This document shows positions 49,541 to 58,969 of a stretch of DNA of 64,000 nucleotides, piece by piece. The stretch lies in assembly GCA_019637795.1 (NCBI GenBank), contig JAHBUY010000003.1, forward strand, positions 443,409 to 507,408. Direction: 5' to 3'. This DNA comes from a bacterium (GTDB lineage Bacteria; Desulfobacterota; Binatia; HRBIN30; CADEER01). The notes under the pieces are model-generated. The model was not told the origin of the DNA. It ran no database searches and was given only the letters and a program-made list of their open reading frames with translations. The translations under genes were made by a program, and so were the position numbers. How positions within the stretch are numbered: position 1 is the stretch's first letter; the number at the start of each line of letters is the position of its first letter.

Positions 49541-49816
49541 TCAGCCGCCGAGCACCCCGGCCCGCCCCAGGGCGGCGATCAGACAGCCGGCGGCGAGCCC
49601 CCACTGGAGGTCCTTGATGCGGTTCGCCTCGGCGCCGCGGCTGACCTCGGTGGCGAGGGCGCGCAGCGCGAACAGCACCGCCAGGACGCCGAGCGCCCAC
49701 GACATGCCCTCGACGGGGGGATTGCCGCTCGCCTCGCCGACCCGCTGCGACAGGCGCGCCAGCCAGGGCAGCGCGAGCGTCACCGCGGCGATCCGCGCCG
49801 CGCGCACCAACGACAT
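49541..49816 (-). CDS. Small membrane protein of unknown function
   Basis: This 91-residue protein has two or three hydrophobic segments (IAAVTLALPWLARL, LGVLAVLFALRALA, GLAAGCLIAALGRAG) and an intervening SRGAEANRIKDLQWG. It is encoded 32 bases after the small protein at 49849 and shares the strand with the RND transporter, so it is probably in its operon. I do not recognise a family. The ATG at 49816 is the only in-frame ATG before the first TM. Confidence 0.6.
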   Translation of the reverse strand: MSLVRAARIAAVTLALPWLARLSQRVGEASGNPPVEGMSWALGVLAVLFALRALATEVSRGAEANRIKDLQWGLAAGCLIAALGRAGVLGG

Positions 49817-49848
49817 GCTCGACCCGTGGCGCGCCGCGGCGCCGCCGT

Positions 49849-50034
49849 TCACTCGTCGCTGACCTTCGCCGACTTGGCGATGCGCAGCAGCTCCTGCGCC
49901 TCCGGATCGCCGGACTCGGCCAGGCGCTCCCACTTCCGATGCCGCCACGGTTTGAGGACGTACTCGTCGAGGAAGATGACGACGAAGCTGAAGCCGGTGA
50001 CGATGAGGATCGAGCTCCACATGCCGAGTTCCAT
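49849..50034 (-). CDS. Small one-TM protein next to the MMPL transporter
   Basis: This 61-residue protein has one TM segment (about residues 5-22) followed by a basic juxtamembrane stretch (KPWRHRKWERLAE) and a charged C-terminal helix. It starts 10 bases after the MMPL-type transporter stop and is therefore likely co-translated with it. It could be a small subunit of the transporter. No family is recognised. Confidence 0.65.
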   Translation of the reverse strand: MELGMWSSILIVTGFSFVVIFLDEYVLKPWRHRKWERLAESGDPEAQELLRIAKSAKVSDE

Positions 50035-50044
50035 GATCGTCTCC

Positions 50045-52741
50045 TCAGCGCGCGGCGCCGGCGCCGGGGCGCGTGCCCGCCACCAGCTCCGGACTGCGAT
50101 GCGCCTCGCGCATGACGAAGCGCGGCTTGAACAGCAGGATGAGCACCGGCGTCAGGGTCTGCGAGCCGACGTAGCTGATGGCCATCCAGATCGCCAGCAG
50201 CAGGCCCATCTCGGCGTTGAACCGGATGTTCGAGGTCATCCAGAAGACGGTGCTGATGACCATCGTCGCGGCGGTGAAGGTCACCGCCTTGCCCGAGGTC
50301 TCGAGCGCCTCGCGCAGCGAGTCCCTGAGATCGCCGCGGACCCGGATCTCCTCGATGGTGCGGCTGACGATGTACAGGCCGTAGTCGATGCCGAAGCCCA
50401 GGCCGACGGTCACCAGCGGCAGGGTGTGGATGTTCACGCCGATGTTGTTCACCGCCATGTAGGCGTTGACCATGACGTTCGACAGCGCCAGCGGCGCCAG
50501 CAGGTAGAGGCCGGCGGCGAACGAGCGGTACGTGAACAGCATGATCATCCACATGGTGAAGAAGCCGAGGAAGTTCATCAGCGCGTCGTTCTTCACCAGC
50601 TCTTCGTTGGCGGCGGCGAGGGTGCCGATGAGGCCGCCGGCGAGCTTGAACGCCGCCTTCCACGGCACCAGCACCGTCTCGACCACCGGGCCGCCGTCGC
50701 GCGTCAGCTTGAAGTCGAGCAGCGTCTTGTTGGCGCTCTGCTTGTTGAGGGCGACGCGCAGGCTCTCGATGTCGGTCACCTCGTTGCGCCCGATGCCGGT
50801 GATGACGTCGCCCGGCCGGAACGGCCCCTCGGCGCTCTCGTGCTCGCTCGACACCCACGACGGGCCCGCCTTCTCCCATTGCGCGCCCTGGACCTCGGTG
50901 ATCACCACCTGGCCGTTCTGCTCGGCCACCGCGATGCCGAGGTCGGAGAGCTGCGAGCGGTAGATGAACTGCTTGGCGCGGTGGATGATGCGGCGGATGT
51001 TCTGCCCCTTGTGGTCCTTGCAGAAGAACGTGACGTGGGCGGTGGTGTAGCTGGGATCGACGTACTTCGCGGTCTCCGTCGGCGGCGAGCCGGAGAAGTA
51101 GATGAAGAAGAGGCCGCCGACGTCCACCCAGCTATTGGGGATGACGCCCCACTTCGGCTCCGACTCGTGGAACACGCCGTTGACGGCGCGGATGATGTCG
51201 GCGAGCGAGAAGCTGTAGCCGATGCTCGGGTCGCGCTCCATGACGCGCTGGAACTCCTCCATGCGCCGGAGCATCTTCGGCTCCTTCATGGCGTCGCGGT
51301 CGTAGCCCTCGGCGACGATGATCAGCGGCTCGACGCCGCCGAACTTGTCCTGGATCTTCTTGTGCGAGACGTTGTAGGGCGAGTCGAGGAAGAGCAGCGG
51401 CGACGCCGACGTCGGGTCGCCGATGGTCAGGCCGCGCACGAAGTAGACGGCGACGCTGGTGGCCAGCAGCCACGCCACCACGGTCACCGTCATCCCGGTC
51501 GGGGTCAGCAGGCGCTGCACGAAGCGGTTGATGAGCTTTCGGAAGCCGCCGCGCTCGCGCAGGATCACCAGCTCCGGTTCCGGCGCCTTCAGGTAGTAGT
51601 AGACGATCGGATTGAGCAGCATCTCCGAGATGGTGATGGCGAGGATCCACCACGAGGCGGTGATCGCCAGCTTCTGCAGCATGATCACCGGCACCAGCAG
51701 GATGACCAGGACGCCGAAGGCGTCGGTCGAGATGCCGGAGAGGGTCGGCACGAACAGCTCGCCGAAGGACGCGACGATCGCCCGTCGCTTGTGCCAGCCC
51801 GATTTCTCGAACTCCTCGTAGTAGCGATCGTGCATCTGGATGGCGTGGCTGACGGCGCGGGCGGTGATGAGGAACGGCATCACCAGCATCAGCGGGTCGA
51901 GCGCCAGGCCGATCAGGTGGATGAAGCCGAGCCCCCAGAACGCGGCGATCAGGCCGGTGATCGTGGGACGCAGCGCGCCGCGCCAGTCGTGGAAGTACAT
52001 CCAGCGCAGCACCCACTCGATGCAGTAGGTGACGACGAGGATGAAGAAGACGTCGCCGGCGTAGTTGTACACCCAGCCGTACAGCCGCGGCTCGCCGGCG
52101 ACGTAGATCGTGGTGTTCTCGTCCCCGAAGGGGTCGACGACGTTGGCGTTCACCTCCTCGAAGATGCGCCGGTAGTCGAGCTTGCCCTCGATGAAGTTGG
52201 CGCGGATCAACGCCGCCTTGTCGTCGAGCGAGACGAGGAGGCCGTAGATGTTCTCCGAGTTGTGGACGTTGCGGCGGATGAAGTTCGCCTCCTCCTGCGT
52301 CTTCACCTCGCCGGTCATCACCGGCTGGGCGCGCATGGTGCCGCCGGCGGCCACCTTCAGGTAGCGGACGGTGCGGTGGGCGATGGAATCGATCTGGTTG
52401 TGGTTGACGCCGTAGACCTTGTCGAGGCCCTCGGTCATCCGCCAGATCTTGTTCAGCGTCTCCGGGTTGAAGATCGAGCCGTCCTTCACCTCGAGCATCA
52501 CCATGATGTTGTTGGCGCCGCCGAAGGAGCCGGAGAAGCGGTTGTGGATCTGGATGTACTCGTGCTCCTGCGGCAGCAGGTCGCCGAAGCTGGTGACCAA
52601 CCGCAACTGGAAGGCCCAGTAGGCGAACAGCGCGGTGACCAGGATGACGATGATCGAGACGGGATGGCGATAGTCGATGAGCTTGTCGCCGAGCCAGTAG
52701 AGCAGCCGCTTGTCCTTGGGAACCTCGTAGTCGAGGGCCAT
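50045..52741 (-). CDS. MMPL/RND-type transporter with embedded PDZ-like domain
   Basis: This 898-residue membrane transporter has two repeats of one TM plus five clustered TMs, separated by large periplasmic loops. Conserved features include GDLLPQEHEY in the first loop, and SDAFGV-like and GLGFGIDYGLY segments. The second loop contains a PDZ-like insertion at about residues 605-695 (GPFRPGDVITGIGRNEVTDIESL, shortened: PFRPGDVITGIGRNEV). The ATG at 52741 follows GTAGGAGGAACC. It is encoded between a YCF48-type lipoprotein and two small membrane proteins. RND proteins of this class often export lipids or hopanoids; the cargo here is unknown. Confidence 0.9.
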   Translation of the reverse strand: MALDYEVPKDKRLLYWLGDKLIDYRHPVSIIVILVTALFAYWAFQLRLVTSFGDLLPQEHEYIQIHNRFSGSFGGANNIMVMLEVKDGSIFNPETLNKIWRMTEGLDKVYGVNHNQIDSIAHRTVRYLKVAAGGTMRAQPVMTGEVKTQEEANFIRRNVHNSENIYGLLVSLDDKAALIRANFIEGKLDYRRIFEEVNANVVDPFGDENTTIYVAGEPRLYGWVYNYAGDVFFILVVTYCIEWVLRWMYFHDWRGALRPTITGLIAAFWGLGFIHLIGLALDPLMLVMPFLITARAVSHAIQMHDRYYEEFEKSGWHKRRAIVASFGELFVPTLSGISTDAFGVLVILLVPVIMLQKLAITASWWILAITISEMLLNPIVYYYLKAPEPELVILRERGGFRKLINRFVQRLLTPTGMTVTVVAWLLATSVAVYFVRGLTIGDPTSASPLLFLDSPYNVSHKKIQDKFGGVEPLIIVAEGYDRDAMKEPKMLRRMEEFQRVMERDPSIGYSFSLADIIRAVNGVFHESEPKWGVIPNSWVDVGGLFFIYFSGSPPTETAKYVDPSYTTAHVTFFCKDHKGQNIRRIIHRAKQFIYRSQLSDLGIAVAEQNGQVVITEVQGAQWEKAGPSWVSSEHESAEGPFRPGDVITGIGRNEVTDIESLRVALNKQSANKTLLDFKLTRDGGPVVETVLVPWKAAFKLAGGLIGTLAAANEELVKNDALMNFLGFFTMWMIMLFTYRSFAAGLYLLAPLALSNVMVNAYMAVNNIGVNIHTLPLVTVGLGFGIDYGLYIVSRTIEEIRVRGDLRDSLREALETSGKAVTFTAATMVISTVFWMTSNIRFNAEMGLLLAIWMAISYVGSQTLTPVLILLFKPRFVMREAHRSPELVAGTRPGAGAAR

Positions 52742-52766
52742 GGTTCCTCCTACCTCGTCCCGTCGC

Positions 52767-53831
52767 TCAGCCGAGGGCGGGCAGCCAGGTCGCGCCGCCG
52801 TCGGTGGTGTGCAGGATGAGGCCGTAGCCGCCGACCACCCATCCGTCGTTCTTGTCGCGGAAGTGCACGCCGCGCAGCCAGGTGTTGACTTCCATGCCGA
52901 GCGACACGCGCTTCCAGGGCGCGCCCGGCTCGATGCGCTGCAGCACGGTGCCGGCGGCGCCGACCGCCCAGCCGGTGGCGTCGGGGAAGAGGAACGGCTG
53001 GTAGAGCGGATCGCCGGTCGAGTCGGCGATCGCGGTGTCGTCGAACTTCCACACCGCGCCGCCATCGGTGGTGCGGGCGATCCTGGTTTCGAGGCCGGCG
53101 GTGATGCCGGTGGTGGCGTCGGCGAAGGAGACGCCGAAGAAGGTCGGGATGTCGAGCGCGTCGAAGGTGCCCTCGGCGCCGATCAGGCTCTCCTGCTGGG
53201 TGCGCCACGACGCGCCGCCGTCGGTGGTGTGGTAGATGTTGCCGAACTCGCCGACCACCCAGCCGGTCGTCGGGTCGAGGAAGCGCACGCCATAGAGCAC
53301 CGGCTCCTGCGCCAGCAGGGCCTCGTCGGCGGTCAGCTTCTCGTCGCTGCCGATCTTGCCCGCGGTCCACGTGGCGCCGCCGTCGCTGGTCTTGACGTAG
53401 GTCGCCTTGTCGCCGACCGCCCAGCCGTGCGTGGCATCGACGAAGTTCACCGCGAAGAGGTACACCGGGACGGCGGTCGGCTGCCGGGTCCAGGTCCGGC
53501 CGCCGTCGCTCGAGTGCAGGATCAGCCCGTCCTGGCCGACGATCCAGCCGTTGCTCCTGTCGGGGAAGCTGACTCCGTAGAGGGCCTTGTCGGTGCCGCT
53601 GGCGACCAGCGCCCAGGTGTAGCCGCCGTCGTCGGTGCGCAGGATCTTGCCGGCGTAGCCGACGACGATCGTCTGCTTGTCGTCGAGCGCGACGACGTCA
53701 TAGAAGCGGTCGGCGATCGTGATCTTGCGCGTGTCCGCGGAGGGAATGTCTTCCGGCACTTCCTGGTGGCATCCGACGCTGCTCAGCGCCAACACCGCCA
53801 CCCAGCAGGCCAACGGCCCGAACCTGTGCAT
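52767..53831 (-). CDS. YCF48-like beta-propeller lipoprotein
   Basis: This 354-residue lipoprotein has lipobox SSVGC and about six repeats with the TDDGG-x-TW signature (TDDGGYTW, SSDGGRTWTR, TSDGGATW, TTDGGASW, TTDGGAVW, TTDGGATW). This is the pattern of YCF48/HCF136-type beta-propellers. In photosynthetic organisms these assist photosystem II assembly; in non-photosynthetic bacteria they often sit beside MMPL-type transporters, as here (25-base gap). The ATG at 53831 has AAGGGGG upstream and precedes the signal peptide directly. A scaffold role for the transporter is an inference. Confidence 0.88.
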   Translation of the reverse strand: MHRFGPLACWVAVLALSSVGCHQEVPEDIPSADTRKITIADRFYDVVALDDKQTIVVGYAGKILRTDDGGYTWALVASGTDKALYGVSFPDRSNGWIVGQDGLILHSSDGGRTWTRQPTAVPVYLFAVNFVDATHGWAVGDKATYVKTSDGGATWTAGKIGSDEKLTADEALLAQEPVLYGVRFLDPTTGWVVGEFGNIYHTTDGGASWRTQQESLIGAEGTFDALDIPTFFGVSFADATTGITAGLETRIARTTDGGAVWKFDDTAIADSTGDPLYQPFLFPDATGWAVGAAGTVLQRIEPGAPWKRVSLGMEVNTWLRGVHFRDKNDGWVVGGYGLILHTTDGGATWLPALG

Positions 53832-54006
53832 GAAACCCCCTTGTCGGCCGGTTGCCGCGCCACGGCCGTCTGGACCCCTGTGCAAATGGGCAGGTCCTAC
53901 CGGGGCGCTATCACAGGTGTCAAGAAAACCGTGGGAATTGACGACGGCCGGCCGGCCGGAGGACTCCGCCAGCGGCGTCGCCCGGAGCCCGGGTGGACGA
54001 GCGCGC

Positions 54007-54038
54007 GGCGATCCGCCGTCCGCCGCGGGCGGATCGCC
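54007..54038 (-). terminator. Hairpin directly after the stop of the DUF4878-like gene
   Basis: GGCGATCCGCC (54007-54017) and GGCGGATCGCC (54028-54038) form a perfect 11-base stem with a 10-base loop, adjacent to the stop codon at 54039-54041 on the minus strand. There is no T-run. Confidence 0.5.
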
Positions 54039-54485
54039 TCATTTGCCGTCGACCACGTCCTTCGGGAACCACTTCGCCAGATCGCTGCGCTCGACGATCT
54101 GCTGCTGGTTGATCTTCCAGCGGCCTTCCTCCTTGAGCAGGGTGTAGAGCTCGTGCTCGACCACCCCGAGCTGGTTGAGGAACTTGTCCTGCGAGCTGAG
54201 CACGTTGGGCACGTAGGCGGTCTGGCCCTCCACCTTCCCCGGGTAGACGTGGAATTCGAAGATCTTCACCTCCGCCATCTGCATCATCCACTGCTGCTCC
54301 TTCACCCAGTCCTCCTTGGACTTGTTCTGCGCCATGGCGTGGGTGACGAGTGGATAGGCCTGGTTGAAGTCGCCGGCCTTGAAGGCGGTCAGGTACTGCT
54401 TGACCGTTTCCTCCGGCGTCAGGTCGGCGGCACGGAGAGGTGCCGCGGTCAGCAGCAGAGCGAAGAGAGCGAGAGCGATGCGCAT
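54039..54485 (-). CDS. Small periplasmic protein, DUF4878-like
   Basis: This 148-residue protein has a signal peptide (about residues 1-19, PLRAA) and a core of the SnoaL/cystatin-like type: LTPEETVKQYLTAFKAGDF, EDWVKEQQWMMQ, VVEHELYTLLKEEGRWKI. The length and LTAFKAGDF pattern match DUF4878-like proteins, whose function is unknown. It stands alone between the YCF48-like gene and ptsP. Confidence 0.72.
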   Translation of the reverse strand: MRIALALFALLLTAAPLRAADLTPEETVKQYLTAFKAGDFNQAYPLVTHAMAQNKSKEDWVKEQQWMMQMAEVKIFEFHVYPGKVEGQTAYVPNVLSSQDKFLNQLGVVEHELYTLLKEEGRWKINQQQIVERSDLAKWFPKDVVDGK

Positions 54486-54604
54486 GTCGGCGTCCTGAGG
54501 CTGTTACGCTGTTGGGCTGTTAGCTCTTCGGGGTCCTGAGGTCGGACATCATCTGCGGCCGGCGACCCCTGAGGGCCGACAGCCCAACCCCCTGACGGCC
54601 GTCT

Positions 54605-57019
54605 TCAATGGTACGTCTCCATCAGATCGATGACGTCGAGCGCGCGCATCTGCTCGAAGACGCAGCGCTTGACCTCCCGCACGGTGTCGAGGGTGAGGGC
54701 GTGGGCGGCGACGCGTTCGGCGGCGGCGATGTCCACCGAGCGGATGAGCCGCTTGATCACCGGCACGAAGAACGCGCTCATGCTGAGGTCGCGCAGCCCC
54801 ATGCCGATCAGCACCAGCGTGCACACCGGGTCGGCCGCCATCTCGCCGCACAGCGACACCGGCTTGCCGGCGGCGTCGGCGACCCGCACCACCGAGGCGA
54901 CGGCCCGCAGCACCGCCGGGTGCAGCGGCTCGTAGAGCGAGGCGACCTTGCGGTTGTTGCGATCGACCGCCAGCAGGTACTGGATCAGGTCGTTGGTGCC
55001 GATGCTGAAGAAGTCGACCTCCTCGATGAAGCGATCGGCCAACTGCACCGCCGACGGCACCTCGACCATCATGCCGACCGGGATGCTCGCATCGAACGCC
55101 ACGCCCTCGCGCCGCAGCTCCGCCTTCGCCTCGTCGATCAGCTCCTTGCTGCGACGCAGCTCCTCGAGACTCGAGATCATCGGCAGCATGATGCGCAGCG
55201 GGCCGCGCGGGCTGGCGCGCAGGATGGCGCGCAACTGGGTCTTGAAGACCGAGGCCAGCTCGAGCGAGACGCGGATCGAACGCCAGCCGAGGAACGGATT
55301 CCGCTCCTCGGGGATGTGCAGGTAGGGCGGGTACTTGTCGGCGCCGAGGTCGAGCGTGCGCACGGTCAGCGGCAGGCCCTGCGCCGCCTCGGCGATGCGG
55401 TCGTAGAGCGTCACCTGGTCCTCTTCGCTGAGGAAGTCGCGGTGGCTCAGGAAGGCGATCTCGGTGCGGTAGAGGCCGATGCGATCGGCGCCATGGCGGT
55501 GCGCCAGCGGCAGGTCGCCGAGCAGGCCGATGTTGGCGCCCATCATGATCCGGCAGCCGTCGCGGGTGACCGCCGGCAGCGCCCGCAGGCTGTCGAGCTC
55601 GCGGTTGAAGGCGGCGTACTCGTTCCTCAACCGCCCGTACTCGCGCAGGACGTCGCCGCTCGGATTGACGTAGATCGTGCCGGCGTTGCCGTCGATGATC
55701 AGGTGCTCGCCCTCGTGGATCTCGGCCAGGCGCTCGACGCCGACGACGGTCGGGATCTCCAGCGACTTGGCGAGGATGGAGGCGTGCGAGGTCGCGCCGC
55801 CGGCCCCCATGACGATGCCCTTCAGCAGCTCCGGTTCGATGAGCAGGATGTCGGACAGCGTCAGCTCCTCGGCGATCAGCACCACGGCGCTGGCGAACGA
55901 GCGGTCGCGCTCGGCGACGCCGAGCAGGTTGCGCAGCGTGCGCTGGCCGATGTCCTTCACGTCGACCGCGCGCTCGCGCATGTACGGGTCGGCGAGGCGC
56001 GCGAACTCGTCCACCATCGCCGTCACCACCCGCTCGAGCGCCACCTCGGCGCTCGACCCGCCGCTGATGTGGCGCTCGACGCGGCGCGCGAAGGTGGTGT
56101 CGGTGAGCATCATCTGCTGGACGTCGAACAGCGCCGCGTCGATCTCCGGGAAGGAGCGCTGCACGCGCGCCTTCATGCGTTCGATCTCCTGCACCGACTG
56201 CGCGATCGCGGCGTGGAAGCGCTCGCGCTCCTTGCGCGCCGAGCGCGGCTTGCGACGCGGGATGCTGGCGAAACTGACCTCCGACTCGAGCAGGTGCGCG
56301 CGGCCGATGCCGAAACCCGGCGCCGCCGGCACGCCGACCAGGCGCGAGGCGGTGGCCGTCTCCGCCTCGCCGGTCGGCACCTGGCGGCGTTCGTAGGCCT
56401 GCAGCTTCTTGATCGCGTCGAGCATCCGCCGCTGGTAGCCGCGCCGCTCCTCCTCCTTGCTCTCCAGGCTCTCCAGCAGGCGGAGCTGGGTCAGCAGCCC
56501 GCCGACCGGCACCGCGACCGCCTTCATGAGCCGCACCTCATCGCGCGTGAACCGGCGCCGGCGCGAGGTCTGCACCACCAGCACCCCGAGCGCCTCGCGG
56601 CGGTCGACGATCGGCACGCCGAGGAACGAGTGGTACCGCTCCTCGCCGGTCTCCGGGAAGTACTTGTAGCGCGGGTGCGCCAGGGCATCGATCGCCATCA
56701 CCGGCTCGCCCTTCTGGATGGCGAACCCGGTGAGCCCTTCGTCGATGCCCATGCTGACGGCGGCCACCGAGCCGGGATCGAGGCCGCGCGTGACCACCAT
56801 GTGCAGCCGCTTCGCCTCGGCGTCGTAGCGGTAGATCGAGCAGACCTCCATGTCCAGGCGCTCCGCGACCAGCGCGACGATGCGCTCGAGGGTGCCCCGC
56901 AGATCGCCCGAATCGCCGATCAGGGTGCCGATCGCCTCGAGCAGGAGCAGGCCTCGCCCCCGCCCCCGCCCGCGCGGATCGATCCGCCGGCTGGACTCCT
57001 CGGTTAGTGCGCGTTCCAT
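54605..57019 (-). CDS. ptsP: PtsP, GAF-containing phosphoenolpyruvate-protein phosphotransferase (EI-Ntr)
   Basis: This 804-residue protein has an N-terminal GAF domain (about residues 25-175) and then the enzyme I architecture. The active-site histidine is in GGATSHASILAK (about residue 410). The PEP-binding domain contains FFSIGTNDLIQY and the SLCGEMA cysteine motif. EI-Ntr starts the nitrogen-related PTS phosphorelay (NPr, EIIA-Ntr), for which I see no partner genes here. The ATG at 57019 gives the usual length; upstream residues are unlike the family. It appears to be monocistronic. Confidence 0.93.
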   Translation of the reverse strand: MERALTEESSRRIDPRGRGRGRGLLLLEAIGTLIGDSGDLRGTLERIVALVAERLDMEVCSIYRYDAEAKRLHMVVTRGLDPGSVAAVSMGIDEGLTGFAIQKGEPVMAIDALAHPRYKYFPETGEERYHSFLGVPIVDRREALGVLVVQTSRRRRFTRDEVRLMKAVAVPVGGLLTQLRLLESLESKEEERRGYQRRMLDAIKKLQAYERRQVPTGEAETATASRLVGVPAAPGFGIGRAHLLESEVSFASIPRRKPRSARKERERFHAAIAQSVQEIERMKARVQRSFPEIDAALFDVQQMMLTDTTFARRVERHISGGSSAEVALERVVTAMVDEFARLADPYMRERAVDVKDIGQRTLRNLLGVAERDRSFASAVVLIAEELTLSDILLIEPELLKGIVMGAGGATSHASILAKSLEIPTVVGVERLAEIHEGEHLIIDGNAGTIYVNPSGDVLREYGRLRNEYAAFNRELDSLRALPAVTRDGCRIMMGANIGLLGDLPLAHRHGADRIGLYRTEIAFLSHRDFLSEEDQVTLYDRIAEAAQGLPLTVRTLDLGADKYPPYLHIPEERNPFLGWRSIRVSLELASVFKTQLRAILRASPRGPLRIMLPMISSLEELRRSKELIDEAKAELRREGVAFDASIPVGMMVEVPSAVQLADRFIEEVDFFSIGTNDLIQYLLAVDRNNRKVASLYEPLHPAVLRAVASVVRVADAAGKPVSLCGEMAADPVCTLVLIGMGLRDLSMSAFFVPVIKRLIRSVDIAAAERVAAHALTLDTVREVKRCVFEQMRALDVIDLMETYH

Positions 57020-57151
57020 GGAAGTGGAGCCCTGCTTATAGCCAAGGGCCGTGGAAGCGACAACGACCGCGTTCGGGACGGTCGCCGCGATCGCTTGGCG
57101 GCGCGCGACGGGTTGCCGCGGCCGCACGTGGCGCCGCTGACGCCTGGCCGC

Positions 57152-57415
57152 TCAGATGTAGAGCAGCACTTCCCGCTCCGCCTTCAGCTCGCCGTAGACC
57201 GCCTCGAGCTGGCGGCGGTGGTCGACCCAGACCGTGATGGTGACGCTGAGGTAGCGCTGGCCGCTCGAGGCGCGCACCGTCACCGCCTCGGCAGGGAGGG
57301 CGCCGAACGTCGCCGAGACGATGGCGGAGACCCGCTCCACGAACGTCGGCGACTGCCGGCCGAAGATCTTGAACACGTACTCGCCGGGAAAGACCTGCAA
57401 CGAGTCGTCGCTCAT
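57152..57415 (-). CDS. DUF493/YbeD family protein
   Basis: This 87-residue protein of ferredoxin-like fold type has YVFKIFGRQSPTFVERVSAI, RASSGQRYLSVTITVWVD and REVLLYI. The V-K-x-G and SGKYLSVT-like patterns, and the length, match the DUF493/YbeD family, which in E. coli is associated with lipoyl metabolism by neighbourhood. The ATG at 57415 overlaps the zinc-ribbon gene stop (ATGA). Confidence 0.83.
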   Translation of the reverse strand: MSDDSLQVFPGEYVFKIFGRQSPTFVERVSAIVSATFGALPAEAVTVRASSGQRYLSVTITVWVDHRRQLEAVYGELKAEREVLLYI

Positions 57416-57708
57416 GGCTCACCCGCCTCGTCGCCGGCGCCAGCCTCGGGGCGGAAGAGGCGCTCGCGCTCCGCCTGCACCGCCGGCAACGGATAGCACT
57501 CGGCGCAGGAGATCACCTCGTAGTGGTCGAGCAGGCGGATGAAGGTGGTGTCGTGGTGCGCGAAGTCGCCCACCAGGGCGCACACCTCGCCGTGGCCGCC
57601 GTGCAGGGCGTAGTAGTCCACCCGGTAGTCGGTTCGGGTGTGTTGGGTGCCGCGCACCGGCCGGCCGCAGTGCGTGCACCGCAACGGGTGGGACTCGGAG
57701 GTCGACAC
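57412..57708 (-). CDS. Putative zinc-ribbon protein
   Basis: This 98-residue protein has two Cys-x2-Cys pairs: CTHC (residues 11-14) and CAEC in ISCAECYPLP. This is a typical zinc-binding layout. The middle region contains a His cluster (GDFAHHDTTF). It overlaps the DUF493 gene by 4 bases. No named family is recognised. A regulatory or chaperone-like role is possible. Confidence 0.7.
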   Translation of the reverse strand: MSTSESHPLRCTHCGRPVRGTQHTRTDYRVDYYALHGGHGEVCALVGDFAHHDTTFIRLLDHYEVISCAECYPLPAVQAERERLFRPEAGAGDEAGEP

Positions 57709-57741
57709 GCCCGGCAGTGTACGCGTCCGCTCCGAGCGCGG

Positions 57742-58869
57742 CTAGCCGCGCGCCGCTGGCAGCCGCAGGCGGAAGCAACTGCCCTGACCGACCGCGCTCT
57801 CGACCGCGACGCGGCCGCCGTGCGCCTCCGCGATCGCCCGCACCGTCGCCAGGCCGATCCCGAGCCCGCGCGCCCCAAACGCCCAGCGCCCGGAGCTGTG
57901 CAGCAGCAGATCGCCCCCGGCGGTCGAGAAGGGCTCGAAGATGTGCGGCAGGTGCTCGGCGGCGATGCCGATGCCGGTGTCGCGCACCGCGATCTCGACC
58001 GCGTCGTCGGCGGCCGCCAGGTGGACGGCGACGGTGCCGCCGTCGGGGGTGCTGCGCACGGCGTTGGTGAGCAGCGCCGCCAGCGCCGACGCGACCCAGT
58101 GCGGATCGGCCACCGCCGTCGCCGCGCCGCTGGCGCCCAGGGTCAGGCGACGGCCGCTGGCGGTGGCGATCGCCGCCACGGCGGCGTCGACGAGCGGCCG
58201 CAGCGCCACCGCCTGCGGCCGTACCACCAGCGCCCGGGCGCCGCCGGCGATGGCGCCGGCGTGCAACTGCGCCGCGCCCGCGGCGAGCCAGTCGGCGGCG
58301 CGTTCCGCGATCGCGAACCACGGCGCCGTGTCCGGCGGGAGCGGTCGCTCGCGCAGCAGCGCGAGGGCGTTGAGCAGCAGGTGGACGGGCGTCCCCAGCT
58401 CGTGCGCCGCCAGCACCAGCATCCGGGCCCGCTGTGCCGCCTCGCGCTCGGCGCGCCCGCAGGCGGCGCGGAGCTCGTCGAGCAGGCGTCCGCGCTCCGC
58501 CGCGGCCTCCCAGGCGTCGAGCCCGCGCCGCACCACCTGGCACAGCTCGTGCGCCTGCCACGGCTTGGTGAGGAAGTGATAGACGTGGCCGCGGTTGATG
58601 GCGTCGAGCAGCAGCTCGACCTCGGGATAGCCGGTCAACACGACGCGGATCACCGCCGGATGCCGCGCCGCCGTCTCGGCGAGAAAGGCGGCCCCCGTCA
58701 TGCCGGGCATGCGGTGATCCGAGATCACCAGGGCCACCGGCGCCCGCGCCAGCACCTCCAACGCCTCGGCGGCGCTGCTCGCGACCAGCACCTCATGGTC
58801 GTCCGCCAACACCCGCCGCACCGCCCGCTGGTTCGCCGGCTCGTCATCGACCGCGAGGACGCAGTGCAT
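57742..58869 (-). CDS. Receiver-histidine kinase hybrid protein
   Basis: This 375-residue protein has an N-terminal receiver domain (residues 1-120) with VLAVDDEPANQ, the phospho-acceptor Asp in LVISDHRMPGMTG, and the lysine in FLTKPWQ. A helical dimerisation segment with LAAHELGTPVH (His about residue 158) and a HATPase domain with VRDTGIG, GLGIGLATVR and GSCFRLRLP follow. It has no TM segment, so it is a cytoplasmic sensor or phosphorelay component. The order receiver first, kinase second is known from other hybrids. No cognate regulator lies next to it. Confidence 0.9.
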   Translation of the reverse strand: MHCVLAVDDEPANQRAVRRVLADDHEVLVASSAAEALEVLARAPVALVISDHRMPGMTGAAFLAETAARHPAVIRVVLTGYPEVELLLDAINRGHVYHFLTKPWQAHELCQVVRRGLDAWEAAAERGRLLDELRAACGRAEREAAQRARMLVLAAHELGTPVHLLLNALALLRERPLPPDTAPWFAIAERAADWLAAGAAQLHAGAIAGGARALVVRPQAVALRPLVDAAVAAIATASGRRLTLGASGAATAVADPHWVASALAALLTNAVRSTPDGGTVAVHLAAADDAVEIAVRDTGIGIAAEHLPHIFEPFSTAGGDLLLHSSGRWAFGARGLGIGLATVRAIAEAHGGRVAVESAVGQGSCFRLRLPAARG

Positions 58870-58969
58870 GGCGGCAGCTAGCGCCCTGCGCGGGACCGCC
58901 GCAATGACGGCGCGGACTCGCTGCGCCGACGCCGCGCCGGGAGTGGTAGGCGCGGCGACGCTGCCGCGG

